Both the position numbers and the translations under genes were made by a program. The notes below the pieces were generated by a model. That model was not told the origin of the DNA. It made no database searches and was given only the letters and a program-made list of their open reading frames with translations. Of a stretch of DNA of 17,951 nucleotides, positions 1-8,482 are shown one piece after another; position 1 is the stretch's first letter; each line of letters starts with the position of its first letter. The DNA is taken from contig CAXAHJ010000081.1 in NCBI GenBank assembly GCA_963968595.1, positions 1 through 17,951 of the forward strand, in the 5' to 3' direction. This stretch comes from GCA-2730975 sp937893275. GTDB lineage: Bacteria > Verrucomicrobiota > Verrucomicrobiia > Opitutales > Seribacteraceae.

Positions 1-629
1 GGTCCCTTGGCCATCTCCTTGCCCGTTAGTCCGCCTGGAGTGGGCTTGGGTAGCTCCACCTTTTCTTGAATCACCTTGCCGTTGAGGACCACCTTCTCAA
101 CATGGGCGTTCTTGACCTTCTTCCCGTCTTTGTACTTGGGCGCATGGAAGAGAATTTCGTACTTTTGCCATTCGCCGGGCTTTTTGCTGGCGTTCATGGC
201 GGGTGGCTTTGCCCCGTAGATGGCTCCCATGTCACCCATGCCGAGCTTAGTTCTTCCATAGCTGTCGAGCACCTGAATCTCATATTCGCCGTGCAGGTAA
301 ATGCCGGAGTTGGACCCTTTCGGCACCATGATTTCCAGTTCTATGCGGGCGTCCCCGTAGGTGAAGGTGGAGTAGATGTCCAAGCTTTTGCCGTTGGCCT
401 TTGAGGGCGTGTTGATCATTTCGCCCGATCCTTCCTTAGCGATCAGTTCGTTGGCACGCTCGGGGTGCACGGCGGCGACTCCCACCGACCAGAGGTCCTT
501 GTTATTTCCGCGAGGCTTGGTTTTCCAGTCATCAAGATCCTTACCGTTGAAAGGCGAGGCGGCCTGGACGTAGGAGGTCAAGGTCAGTAAACCGATGAAC
601 GCACAGAGTAAGAGTCGGATTTTTTTCAT
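1..629 (-). CDS. Secreted DUF1080 (3-keto-disaccharide hydrolase family) protein, C-terminus off window
   Basis: About 209 codons are visible reading leftward, open at the left edge, so the stop lies outside the window. The N-terminus MKKIRLLLCAFIGLLTLTSYVQA is a Sec signal peptide, probably cleaved after VQAA. The mature part begins with FNGKDLDDW (about residues 27-35), the usual opening of PF06439. Further family signatures follow: GSNSGIYLHGEYEIQVLDSYG (about 105-125) and GAIYG. The fold is concanavalin/LamG-like. Characterised relatives cleave 3-keto-glycosides made by Gfo/Idh oxidoreductases, which fits the oxidoreductase and ThuA genes further right, though the activity of this protein is inferred. 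The start is the only ATG that gives a complete signal peptide; no clear Shine-Dalgarno sequence precedes it. It is divergent from a second, only distantly similar DUF1080 gene. Confidence 0.88.
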   Translation of the reverse strand, partial: MKKIRLLLCAFIGLLTLTSYVQAASPFNGKDLDDWKTKPRGNNKDLWSVGVAAVHPERANELIAKEGSGEMINTPSKANGKSLDIYSTFTYGDARIELEIMVPKGSNSGIYLHGEYEIQVLDSYGRTKLGMGDMGAIYGAKPPAMNASKKPGEWQKYEILFHAPKYKDGKKVKNAHVEKVVLNGKVIQEKVELPKPTPGGLTGKEMAKG

Positions 630-791
630 ATTGTCGGTGAAGTTGATGTAGATGTATTAGATTAAAATCTTGGAATGTAATAATCCGCTTGTCGATCTCT
701 CACTTGCTTTTGTTAGTAAATCTCTTGGGTCGCTTAGATGATTTATTCGTGTTTATCCCACTTGCCAAGAGAGTAGAGGCAATTAGGGTTT
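630..791. promoter_or_regulatory. Divergent intergenic region between two DUF1080 genes
   Basis: This 162-base AT-rich spacer must hold the promoters for both outward-reading genes. A short dyad, AGATT-AA-AATCT, lies at 659-670. TTGTTA (710-715) followed after 18 bases by TTAGAT is a weak sigma70-like candidate for the rightward gene. TTGCC (762-766) and GGCAA (778-782) can pair just before the rightward start and would cover the GAGG at 776-779, a possible ribosome binding site. No gene is seen here. The promoter assignments are guesses; the divergent geometry is certain. Confidence 0.35.
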
Positions 792-1514
792 ATGATAATG
801 AAAGCACTCCATATTCTCTTCTTTATTTTGACTTCTTGTACAGTCTCCATTGCAACAGCTGCCGAGGTTCCTAAGTGGGTCGATCTGTTCAACGGCAAGG
901 ACCTCACTGGGTGGGTCGACGTCAATACTTCACCCGACACCTGGTACATCAAGGACGGCATGCTGATCTGCAAGGGAAAGCCGATCGGGGTGATGCGAAG
1001 CGAGAAGCAATACGAGAATTTTCTTCTCCATGTAGAGTGGCGACACATGGAACCGGGTGGCAATTCAGGCATTTTCGCTTGGAGTGATGCCAAACCCTCC
1101 GGCAACCGGTTGCCCAAGGGGTTGGAGATCCAGATGCTGGAACTGGACTGGGTGAAACTCCGGACAAAAAAGGGGAAACAGCCTCCGCCGATCGCCTATG
1201 TCCACGGCGAGCTCTTCGGGGCGGGCGGACTCAAGGCGACCCCCGACAACCCGCGCGGCAGCAGGAGCAAGTCTCTCGAGAATCGATGCAAGGGGAAGGG
1301 AGAGTGGAACGTGTACGACGTCGTCTGCGTGGACGGGGTGGTCAAACTCTCGGTCAACGGCAAGTTCGTCAACGGCATCCGGAACGTGCAGTACAAGAAA
1401 GGCTACCTGTGTCTCGAGTCGGAAGGGGCCGAGATCCATTTCCGCAACCTGAAAATCATGGAACTGCCCCCCGGCATCACCTCCGCCGAGCAAACCGCTC
1501 CCTTAGTGAAGTGA
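792..1514 (+). CDS. Secreted DUF1080 (3-keto-disaccharide hydrolase family) protein
   Basis: A 240-residue protein with one PF06439 domain filling almost the whole mature chain. LFNGKDLTGW (32-41) opens the domain; GGNSGIFAW (89-97) and GLEIQMLELDW (110-120) form its core, and GEWNVYDVVCVDGVVKLSVNGK (170-191) its end, in the usual order. The N-terminus is hydrophobic. LTSC at residues 13-16 fits a lipobox, so it may be a lipoprotein; cleavage after ATAA at 24 is the alternative. Start choice is between this ATG and one two codons later; GAGG about 12 bases upstream slightly favours the first. The family acts on 3-keto-glycosides. The next gene starts 98 bases downstream on the same strand, so co-transcription is plausible. 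Identity with the neighbouring divergent DUF1080 protein is low outside the signature motifs, so the two probably have different substrates. Confidence 0.9.
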   Translation: MIMKALHILFFILTSCTVSIATAAEVPKWVDLFNGKDLTGWVDVNTSPDTWYIKDGMLICKGKPIGVMRSEKQYENFLLHVEWRHMEPGGNSGIFAWSDAKPSGNRLPKGLEIQMLELDWVKLRTKKGKQPPPIAYVHGELFGAGGLKATPDNPRGSRSKSLENRCKGKGEWNVYDVVCVDGVVKLSVNGKFVNGIRNVQYKKGYLCLESEGAEIHFRNLKIMELPPGITSAEQTAPLVK

Positions 1515-1612
1515 CCTCTAGATGATATTCTTTGGGTTGCCTCCGATATCCTTTTTACCTTTTTCAGCCTGTCCGAGTTGACCCAGGTTGCATCTAATCT
1601 ACTTTCGTAGAA

Positions 1613-4600
1613 ATGAAGAAATCACTCTCCCTCCTTCTTTCTACAGCCTTGCTTTTCGGATGTGATTCCGAGCGTGGCTTGGATCAAAATTCTGTCGCCG
1701 AATACGTTGGCAAGACGGATGCGGCGAATGACAAGGAGAAGCAACGGCAAGAAGATCTGGGTGGGCGAACTGAGGGGGGTGGCAAGGATTCCACAGACAA
1801 GGACGATGCCAATGTCACTTCGGACAATGGTTCGTCAAAGATCGTCGAATCCCCCGTCCCCGCGGAACCAGAAGAGCCAACCAAGGTTTCACCGCAGACT
1901 CCCGGTGATTCAGCGACGAAGGACGAGCCTGTCAATGAGCCGAAACCCTCGTCTCCCGAGAAGGACGACAAGGCAGGCCCCGTCGCATCCTCACCACTTC
2001 CAACCTTTCCGGAAACCGTCTTGGTGGGGAATCCCGGGAACCCAGCCGACACCACGGGTTTCGGCTCCGTTCCTTATGTTTACAGAATTGGTAAATTCGA
2101 GGTCACCAACGCCGAGTATTGCGCTTTCCTCAATGCGGCGGCGAAGAAAGATCCTTACAGACTTTTCGATCGCCGTATGGCTGGCGATCAAGGTGGTATC
2201 ATGCGTTCGGGCAGGTCCGGCGACTATAGTTACGAGACCAAGGAAGCTGGAGGTAGGAAGCCGGTCGGTTACGTGACTTGGGAGTCGTGCGCCCGCTACG
2301 CCAACTGGTTGTCAAACGGTGGCGGTGATACCGATCCGCAGAAGGGCAGTTACCTGCTCAAGGGAGGCATCCAACCGAAAGTCACTTTGCCCGACCACGC
2401 AGCATTGGCCGCAGGCAAGGCGCCCCAATGGGTAATCGCCAGTGAAAACGAGTGGTACAAGGCGGCCTATTACGATCCGGACAAACAGGGTGGCGCCGGG
2501 TACTGGCCTTTTGCCGTGAGCGGTGGTTCCGCTCCGGCTTGTAACCTCAACTCCAACCAGATTTCGGCTGCAGGCGCATTCAAGGTGGCCAGTCCCTACG
2601 GTACCTATGACCAAAACGGAAACCTTTGGGAATACAATGAGACCCGCAATGGGAATAAGGTGGGACTGCGTGGCGGCTCCTTTTTCATCAATGACAACGA
2701 GGGGTATCTTCGCTCTCATACGCGCTATGAGGTGCTCAGCGCGAAATGGCCCAATTACGGTTTTAGAGTCGTGGCTCTCGGTGGGAAGTCCAAGGCAAGT
2801 CCACCTCCATCCCCAACACCCAAGGCGGTTCCCGAATCGCCCCCAAAAACGGACGACTCGCCGAAACCACCACCTGAAGCCAAGGTTCCGCTTGTTCCCC
2901 TTCCAAAGCCACCCATTCGCAGGGTCAAGACCAAGACCTATTACGTCAGTCAGTCTGATGGGAACGACGACTGGAACGGCCAAGCTTCGTTGGCAACAGG
3001 GAACGCGGGGCCATGGAAGACTTTGGCCAGAGCATCCATTGAGTACCTGCCCGGAGACATCCTGTTCTTGAAATGTGGGGATGTGTGGCACGAGGAGTTA
3101 CGGCCCAAGGGGAACGGAACACCTGAACAACCGATCACCATATCAGCTTACGGAGTGGGCTCGAAGCCCGTGATCGATCGGGAGGATTACAACCAGGATC
3201 GCACCGGCATTCGTTTTTCCGATCAAGGGGGATTCAAGATCGTGGGGATCGAATTCAACCGCTGCATGACCGGGATTTACGCAGACTATTCCGATAATGG
3301 AAAAGCCAGGGAGTACCTTTGGATCGAGGACTGCTACTTTCACGACTCCCTGAAGTATCAGCACTACGAGGATTATCCCAAGCGTAAGATCGGCCTGGGC
3401 GTATGCCTCTTTTCCCATGAGCGTGACAAGCGCATCGTAATGTCGGACATCACGGTGAAGAACTGCGTGTTCCGGAGGTTGGCCTCCGGGTTCTGGACCA
3501 ATAGCCCGGACAACTTCAACAAGAATGCCTCCTATGTCTACAATTTTAAGAATCTGGTCTTCGACAACTGCCTCTTCGAGGAGGGGTTTCAATGGCAACA
3601 AGGCATCCGTGGCGTCGACACCGGAGTCATGCGAAACTGCGTCACTCTCGACATTGGCCGTGGCTTTCGCTCCTTCAACGGCGTGGCTGGTTCGATGTTC
3701 TTTCGGTGCAAGAACTGGGTCTTCGAGGATTGTGAGTGGGGCTTCGTGTCCATTGGCTTGGGCAGTGGAGACGGGCAGGCTTTCGACTTCGAGGGAAACT
3801 GCGACAACATGATCATGCGCAATTGTCTTTTCCACGACACCGACGGCCCCGGGTTTTTGCTTTGCTGTTATGCCTCTGACGGGCACGCCCACTCCGGGAT
3901 AATAATGGAAAATTGCGTAATCAACGGAAAGTCTAAACGCCCCATCGGTTTACCCCGTTGCGCCATCGTGAATACAACGGACTGGAACGAGTCCACTTGG
4001 AGGAAATGTCGTTTCTATTTGTCCAAGGGCGAAGCCGTCATGAGGGTAATGGATCCGGAGAAGGACAAGAGAACGACCTTTGTCGATTGTCGCGTCAAGG
4101 ATCTGGTGGCCGCTTGCAGTTCCAAGAAGCTCTGGGGGAACAGTACCGAGTCCAACGAGGTCGCCGAAGAATTTTGGGTCCAACTGAACTTCGGCAAGCC
4201 TACTACGGTAAATGAATTTCGCATCAAGGAGAAGGAATCTTCCTCTGTCATTCGATACGTAATCGAACTGTGGGACACCAAGAACTCGACTTGGATGAGT
4301 TGCTTCAATGGTCTTTCCATCGGGACCGAGTTCGTTGCCCCAATTGTCGAACGGAAGACGACCAAGGCCCGCTTGCGGGTCATTGGCACGAAGTCCGGCC
4401 AACCAAAGATATCCGAGTTTGCCGCCTTCAAGGATCCTCTCGGCGAGGAATGGAACGTCAAGCGAGGCGAGAATACTCCGAATCGGGTCGGCAAGGCTCG
4501 AGCTGAATTGGTCGCAAGCGGGAGCATTGAGCCACCAGTTTCGGCCCAAGCGGAACGGCTCAAGCCCATTGAGCGCGTTCTGGCTTGGGATGCCAAGGCG

Positions 4601-5764
4601 TTGTTTGAGAAACCAAAGGTGCACGATACTAAAGATCGTCCTGCCAAGGGGATGCGTTCGTTCTTTTACGAGGGGGCAAACTACAAGGGGAAACCGACTT
4701 GGGTCTTTGCCTACTATGCGGCTCCGGAAGGGAAAGCTCCCGATGGTGGTTGGCCGTCAGTGGTTTGTGCTCATGGCGGGGGTGGAACGGCCTATCCGGA
4801 GTGGGTGCGGTTTTGGAACAAGAAGGGGTATGCGGCGATTGCGATGGACCTGGAAGGGCATTTGCCCGGTGGCAGGTCTCATCTGGTCGAAGGTAACTTT
4901 CCCACCGGAGTGGGGCATCCGCAGGCGGGCCCGTCGCGGATCGACTGGTTCGGCGACAGGGGGTTGCCGGACCAGGAGCAATGGTTTTATCATGCTGTGG
5001 CCGACGTTGTCCGCGCGAATTCCCTGGTTCGCTCCTTTCCTGAGATCAATTCCGAGAAGATCGGGCTGACCGGTATCTCCTGGGGAGGCACTGTCGCCAG
5101 CTCAGTAGCCGGTGTCGATACACGCTTTGCCTTTGCCATTCCCGTCTACGGGGGAGGGTATATCCATGAGAGCGACAACGAGGGGTTGGTCCAGTGGTTT
5201 CCGCCGAAAAACATGACCGAAGCCCAATTCAGCGCCTACCGCGCCAAGTGGGATCCCTCGGCCCATTTGCCTCATGCCAAGATGCCCATGCTTTGGGTTA
5301 CCTCAGTGGCCGACCCAGTCTTCCAAATCGATATATTCGCCAAGTCATCTCAAACAGCTGCGGGTGACAGTCGTTTGTGTATGCGTCCCTGGATGGTCCA
5401 TGGTCACGGTAACGGATGGAACGATGCCCCGGAAATCGTTCAGTTCGCCGACAGCATCGTCAAGGGTGGTCCGGCTCTGCCAAAGTTGCATCGACCGGAA
5501 ACCAAGCTCGACACCCGCATCGTGCATACCAAGTACGAGGGGAAGGGCAAGTTCACCGAGGCTTGGATCTATTTCACGACCTCCGGCGGAAAATGGAAGA
5601 ACCGCAAATGGCATTTCATCCAGTGCTCCATCGGAGAGCAGGAACTCATCTCCCAAAAGGCTCTCCCCAGGAACACTACGGCCTTTCTGGTCTACGTTTT
5701 TCGCGATAAGGGAGGCTATCGCGACAACCATGCCGCTTCCGATCTCGTGGAGTTGAAGAAGTAA
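1613..5764 (+). CDS. Giant multidomain lipoprotein: FGE-like domain, beta-helix, discoidin-like domain, alpha/beta-hydrolase esterase
   Basis: A 1383-residue continuous frame with no sign of frameshift. A lipoprotein signal ends LLFGC (Cys17), followed by an acidic, low-complexity linker to about 135. Residues about 138-388 form a formylglycine-generating-enzyme-like (SUMF1, PF03781) domain with FEVTNAEYCAFLNA, ASENEWYKAAYY, DQNGNLWEY and RGGSFF (353-358). The two catalytic cysteines of true FGE are absent (Ile359 and about Gly364 occupy those places), so it is probably a binding domain. A Pro-rich linker (389-440) leads into a right-handed beta-helix (441 to about 825), which opens with TYYVSQSDGNDDWNG. 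A discoidin/F5-8C-like domain follows (about 826-943). The C-terminal alpha/beta hydrolase has oxyanion motif HGGGG (from 1054), nucleophile elbow GISWGG (Ser1156), Asp1234 and His1263 or His1265, resembling secreted carbohydrate esterases, then a beta-rich tail (about 1291-1383). The substrate is unknown, probably an acylated glycan. Sulfatase 1 starts 23 bases downstream. Confidence 0.88.
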   Translation: MKKSLSLLLSTALLFGCDSERGLDQNSVAEYVGKTDAANDKEKQRQEDLGGRTEGGGKDSTDKDDANVTSDNGSSKIVESPVPAEPEEPTKVSPQTPGDSATKDEPVNEPKPSSPEKDDKAGPVASSPLPTFPETVLVGNPGNPADTTGFGSVPYVYRIGKFEVTNAEYCAFLNAAAKKDPYRLFDRRMAGDQGGIMRSGRSGDYSYETKEAGGRKPVGYVTWESCARYANWLSNGGGDTDPQKGSYLLKGGIQPKVTLPDHAALAAGKAPQWVIASENEWYKAAYYDPDKQGGAGYWPFAVSGGSAPACNLNSNQISAAGAFKVASPYGTYDQNGNLWEYNETRNGNKVGLRGGSFFINDNEGYLRSHTRYEVLSAKWPNYGFRVVALGGKSKASPPPSPTPKAVPESPPKTDDSPKPPPEAKVPLVPLPKPPIRRVKTKTYYVSQSDGNDDWNGQASLATGNAGPWKTLARASIEYLPGDILFLKCGDVWHEELRPKGNGTPEQPITISAYGVGSKPVIDREDYNQDRTGIRFSDQGGFKIVGIEFNRCMTGIYADYSDNGKAREYLWIEDCYFHDSLKYQHYEDYPKRKIGLGVCLFSHERDKRIVMSDITVKNCVFRRLASGFWTNSPDNFNKNASYVYNFKNLVFDNCLFEEGFQWQQGIRGVDTGVMRNCVTLDIGRGFRSFNGVAGSMFFRCKNWVFEDCEWGFVSIGLGSGDGQAFDFEGNCDNMIMRNCLFHDTDGPGFLLCCYASDGHAHSGIIMENCVINGKSKRPIGLPRCAIVNTTDWNESTWRKCRFYLSKGEAVMRVMDPEKDKRTTFVDCRVKDLVAACSSKKLWGNSTESNEVAEEFWVQLNFGKPTTVNEFRIKEKESSSVIRYVIELWDTKNSTWMSCFNGLSIGTEFVAPIVERKTTKARLRVIGTKSGQPKISEFAAFKDPLGEEWNVKRGENTPNRVGKARAELVASGSIEPPVSAQAERLKPIERVLAWDAKALFEKPKVHDTKDRPAKGMRSFFYEGANYKGKPTWVFAYYAAPEGKAPDGGWPSVVCAHGGGGTAYPEWVRFWNKKGYAAIAMDLEGHLPGGRSHLVEGNFPTGVGHPQAGPSRIDWFGDRGLPDQEQWFYHAVADVVRANSLVRSFPEINSEKIGLTGISWGGTVASSVAGVDTRFAFAIPVYGGGYIHESDNEGLVQWFPPKNMTEAQFSAYRAKWDPSAHLPHAKMPMLWVTSVADPVFQIDIFAKSSQTAAGDSRLCMRPWMVHGHGNGWNDAPEIVQFADSIVKGGPALPKLHRPETKLDTRIVHTKYEGKGKFTEAWIYFTTSGGKWKNRKWHFIQCSIGEQELISQKALPRNTTAFLVYVFRDKGGYRDNHAASDLVELKK

Positions 5765-5787
5765 GGCCATCACCGAGAATTTCTCAC

Positions 5788-7362
5788 ATGAATCCGGTCA
5801 ATCTGAAATGCACATTGATCCTTGTCGCGTTGCTGCTTGGCTATCATGCATGCGCGGCCCCTAAACCACCAAACATTGTACTGTTTCTGGTCGATGATAT
5901 GGGCTGGCAAGACACCTCGGTGCCTTTTCATGCTGAACGCACGCCTTTCAACGACCACTTTCGGACACCGAATATGGAACGGTTGGCCAAGCAGGGCGTG
6001 AAATTCACCCAAGCGTATGCCGCTGCCGTTTGCTCCCCGACGCGTACTTCCATCATGACCGGTCAGAATCCGATCCGTCACCAGGTGACCAACTGGACGC
6101 TAAACAAGGACGGAGAAACTTCCGGCAAAACCGCCCGCCTTCAGGCCCCGGTCAATTGGAAACGCAATGGTCTGCAACCCGATGCCATCACCTTGCCAAA
6201 ACTTCTGCAAGGAGCTGGCTACTATACGATCCACGCGGGTAAAGCTCATTGGGGCGCCCACGACACCCCCGGCTCCAATCCAAAGAATCTGGGATTTGAC
6301 GCCAACATTGCAGGTCACGCCGCCGGTGGACCTGGCGGATGGTACGGCAAAACCAACTTCGGCAATAATCTCGATGGCACGCCAAAACGCCCTTGGGGTA
6401 TTCCGGGACTCGAGCATTACTACGGCAAGGATATCCACCTCACCGACGCCACCACCATCGACGCACTCAAGGCCGTCGATGCCGCCGTGACGAAGGGCAA
6501 GCCCTTTTACCTTTATCTCGCCCATTACACAGTTCATGCGCCCATTCGCCCGCACCCGCCATACGACGACCACTACAAGGGCAAGAAATACGCAGGCACC
6601 AACATCCTGATCCCGGGCGTAGAGGTCAGCTACGCTTCCATGGTGGAAGGCATGGATGCCAGCCTCGGACAGGTATTGGACAGACTCGACGAGCTCAAGG
6701 TGTCGGAGGATACCATCATTATGTTTTCGTCGGACAATGGCGGACTCTCCTATGGTGCGCGCGGTAAAACACCGAGAAATACTGGACGAAATACCCACTG
6801 CTGGCCGCTGAAAGCAGGTAAAGGTTCCGCCTACGAAGGCGGGACGCGCGTCCCCATGATCGTTTCATGGGCGCGGCCGAATTCCGAAAACCCGCATCAG
6901 AAAAAGATTTCCATTGCGGCTGCCTCCATCTGTGACGTACCGAACATTTGCGAGGACTATTATCCGACCCTCTGTAATTGGGCCGGCATCAGTGACCAGC
7001 TTGCAGGGCTTGAAGGCATCGACGGCCGAGACCTGACGGCCGACGTCACTGGCAAACCGCCAAAGGTTACCCGACCGCTTCTCTTTCATTATCCGCATGT
7101 GTGGGGTCCGCGCGGCCTGGGATACGAGCCGCACAGCAGCATTCGGTTCGGTGATTGGAAGGCCATCTACTTCTACCAGCCCCAGCGTTGGGAGCTCTAC
7201 AACCTGAAGGACGACCTCGGTGAAGCGAATAATCTCGCCAACACTTCTTCCGAACGGCTCAAGGAGCTATCCGACCGCATGAAAATCGAACACGATCGCC
7301 GAGATGCTCAATACCCGGCCAACCGAGAAACTCAAAAGCCCGAACCGCCCGTCTGGCGCTGA
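5788..7362 (+). CDS. Secreted type I sulfatase (sulfatase 1)
   Basis: A 524-residue arylsulfatase-family (PF00884) enzyme hydrolysing sulfate esters, probably on a polysaccharide. A Sec signal peptide ends near ACAA (24). Metal-binding Asp36-Asp37 lie in NIVLFLVDDMGW. The formylglycine motif CSPTR begins at Cys82, followed by TSIMTG. Other active-site positions are present: Lys152 and His154 (GKAHWG, where most relatives have GKWH), His250 (HYTVHAP), Asp316-Asn317 (SSDNGG), and KGSAYEGG near 345-352. The C-terminal subdomain ends with the usual DWKAIYFYQPQRWELYNL and GEANNLA. Length is normal. It needs a formylglycine-generating enzyme or anaerobic maturase encoded elsewhere; the FGE-like domain just upstream lacks the catalytic cysteines. 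The 23-base gap to the upstream gene suggests one transcript. A short dyad GAGAA-T-TTCTC (5775-5785) precedes the start. The sulfated substrate cannot be told from the sequence. Confidence 0.95.
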   Translation: MNPVNLKCTLILVALLLGYHACAAPKPPNIVLFLVDDMGWQDTSVPFHAERTPFNDHFRTPNMERLAKQGVKFTQAYAAAVCSPTRTSIMTGQNPIRHQVTNWTLNKDGETSGKTARLQAPVNWKRNGLQPDAITLPKLLQGAGYYTIHAGKAHWGAHDTPGSNPKNLGFDANIAGHAAGGPGGWYGKTNFGNNLDGTPKRPWGIPGLEHYYGKDIHLTDATTIDALKAVDAAVTKGKPFYLYLAHYTVHAPIRPHPPYDDHYKGKKYAGTNILIPGVEVSYASMVEGMDASLGQVLDRLDELKVSEDTIIMFSSDNGGLSYGARGKTPRNTGRNTHCWPLKAGKGSAYEGGTRVPMIVSWARPNSENPHQKKISIAAASICDVPNICEDYYPTLCNWAGISDQLAGLEGIDGRDLTADVTGKPPKVTRPLLFHYPHVWGPRGLGYEPHSSIRFGDWKAIYFYQPQRWELYNLKDDLGEANNLANTSSERLKELSDRMKIEHDRRDAQYPANRETQKPEPPVWR

Positions 7363-7374
7363 GGGCAAAACTCT

Positions 7375-8304
7375 TTATTTTTTGCGGTTCTTGTAGTTCA
7401 TCATCGTGTCTTTCGTGCCGACCATTCCCTTGTCGTCGGTGATGCCGTCAAAGACGATCGGCATGAAAGTTGCCGGTTTCTCCTCCAAGGCCCAGGCGAT
7501 GCCACGCACCAGCAGCAAGCGGTACATGGGATCGTGATAAGTATAGGTGAAATGCCCGGTGGTCGTCCCGAAGACTCGTCCTTTGCCTGAAGTATAGGTC
7601 CAAAATGCCTGTCCCCGTGCTCCTTTAGAATTGAGCACCTCCGCGAATGACTGGTCTTCCGTATTGGCCTCGGTGCCGATTGCCCCGATGACCTCTACCT
7701 TGTCACGCTGGATCATGTCCCAATATGATTCGTCATTGAAGCGTATGCTCTTGGGCAAGCCGGTGAAGATCGGGTGCTTGGTGTTGAGGAAGAGCGGTTC
7801 GTTGCGGCTGAACTTACTCCAGCGGGAGTCTTTGTTGCCTTTCCATGAGCAACCGATGCAGCCAGCCAACTTGTGGGCCCGGTCAATCGGTCGAATGATG
7901 CAGGACTCGTGAATGGATACCACCCCACCGCCGTTATCGACGAAGTTCTGGTAGCTGGCGAACTGCTTGTCCGTGATGGCAGGTTGATGAAGGAACTGGA
8001 TCAACAGGTCCGCCTTGTCGAACTGGTCTTGGGAAGGAAACTGATAAGCTTCGTCCACGGAAACACGCGGAATCTTCTTCAGCAAGGGCACGAACAATTC
8101 CTTGACCCGTATGTAGTCGTGTTCTCCTCCCTTGTGATCCTCCGGCCCATAGAGCCAAAGAATGCGAACCTTCTTGCTCAGTGACGCTTTCTCAAATTCA
8201 CCGGTCAGTTTCAGGAGCTTTGCCTTGGGCACCGGCTGATTCGGTTGGGCTGCCATCAGCGAAGTGAAGGCTAGGGCGCATAGAAGGGTGATCGAATTTT
8301 TCAT
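7375..8304 (-). CDS. Secreted ThuA-like domain protein
   Basis: A 309-residue leftward gene. The signal peptide MKNSITLLCALAFTSLMAA is followed by a PF06283 ThuA-like domain of class I glutamine amidotransferase-like fold (about residues 45-275). Signatures are ILWLYGPEDHKGGEHDY (48-64), FVDNGGGVVSIHESC (121-135), HPIFTGLP (177-184) and GHFTYTYHDPMYRLLLVRGIAW (250-271). ThuA proteins are linked to trehalose and 3-keto-disaccharide metabolism and in PVC bacteria are often encoded beside Gfo/Idh and DUF1080 genes, as here. The precise reaction of this secreted form is not known. It ends 12 bases from sulfatase 1, which is convergent, with no obvious terminator between them. It is divergent from DUF1501, sharing a spacer with an inverted repeat. 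GGAAA (8318-8322) and TTTCC (8328-8332) could form a small hairpin in its leader. Confidence 0.9.
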   Translation of the reverse strand: MKNSITLLCALAFTSLMAAQPNQPVPKAKLLKLTGEFEKASLSKKVRILWLYGPEDHKGGEHDYIRVKELFVPLLKKIPRVSVDEAYQFPSQDQFDKADLLIQFLHQPAITDKQFASYQNFVDNGGGVVSIHESCIIRPIDRAHKLAGCIGCSWKGNKDSRWSKFSRNEPLFLNTKHPIFTGLPKSIRFNDESYWDMIQRDKVEVIGAIGTEANTEDQSFAEVLNSKGARGQAFWTYTSGKGRVFGTTTGHFTYTYHDPMYRLLLVRGIAWALEEKPATFMPIVFDGITDDKGMVGTKDTMMNYKNRKK

Positions 8305-8326
8305 GGTATGATTCGTTGGAAAGTGG

Positions 8327-8445
8327 TTTTCCTAGTCTCCGCAAGAAAAGTCCATGCTAGGTAAAATATTTATGTTTCGGGATTGCTGCACGGAGGCAAG
8401 CCCAATGATTTCAACCTCTTTTGTAAATTCTCAAGACTAGGAAAA
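8327..8445. repeat. Perfect 12-bp inverted repeat, candidate operator arms
   Basis: TTTTCCTAGTCT at 8327-8338 is exactly matched by its reverse complement AGACTAGGAAAA at 8434-8445, with 95 bases between the arms. The arms lie on the two sides of the divergent spacer, one about 23 bases from the ThuA start and one about 43 bases from the DUF1501 start. A similar half-site, CTAGGTAAAAT, sits between them. The symmetry suits a regulator, or a pair of -10-proximal elements, that controls both genes, but no regulator gene is present in the window. Confidence 0.6.
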
Positions 8446-8460
8446 TTCAGGTTTGAGCAA

Positions 8461-8482
8461 GAGGAGTAATATGCTACTCTAA
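8461..8482 (+). promoter_or_regulatory. Shine-Dalgarno, three-codon mini-ORF and small hairpin in the DUF1501 leader
   Basis: GAGGAG (8461-8466) is spaced four bases from an ATG (8471) that opens the mini-frame ATG-CTA-CTC-TAA, ending five bases before the real start at 8488. The mini-frame is not in phase with DUF1501. GAGTA (8464-8468) pairs exactly with TACTC (8475-8479) over a six-base loop, covering part of the Shine-Dalgarno sequence. It may modulate translation of DUF1501 or be coincidental. Confidence 0.3.

Noticed and set aside
66..404. A 112-codon rightward frame at the left edge
   Set aside because: It is the complement of the leftward DUF1080 gene, whose signal peptide and family motifs are clear.
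3143..3892. A 249-codon leftward frame inside the giant lipoprotein gene
   Set aside because: It lies opposite the beta-helix region of a continuous, domain-rich frame and shows no domain of its own.
7363..7374. Possible bidirectional terminator between convergent sulfatase 1 and ThuA
   Set aside because: The 12-base gap with nearby A and T runs has no stem that could form an intrinsic terminator.
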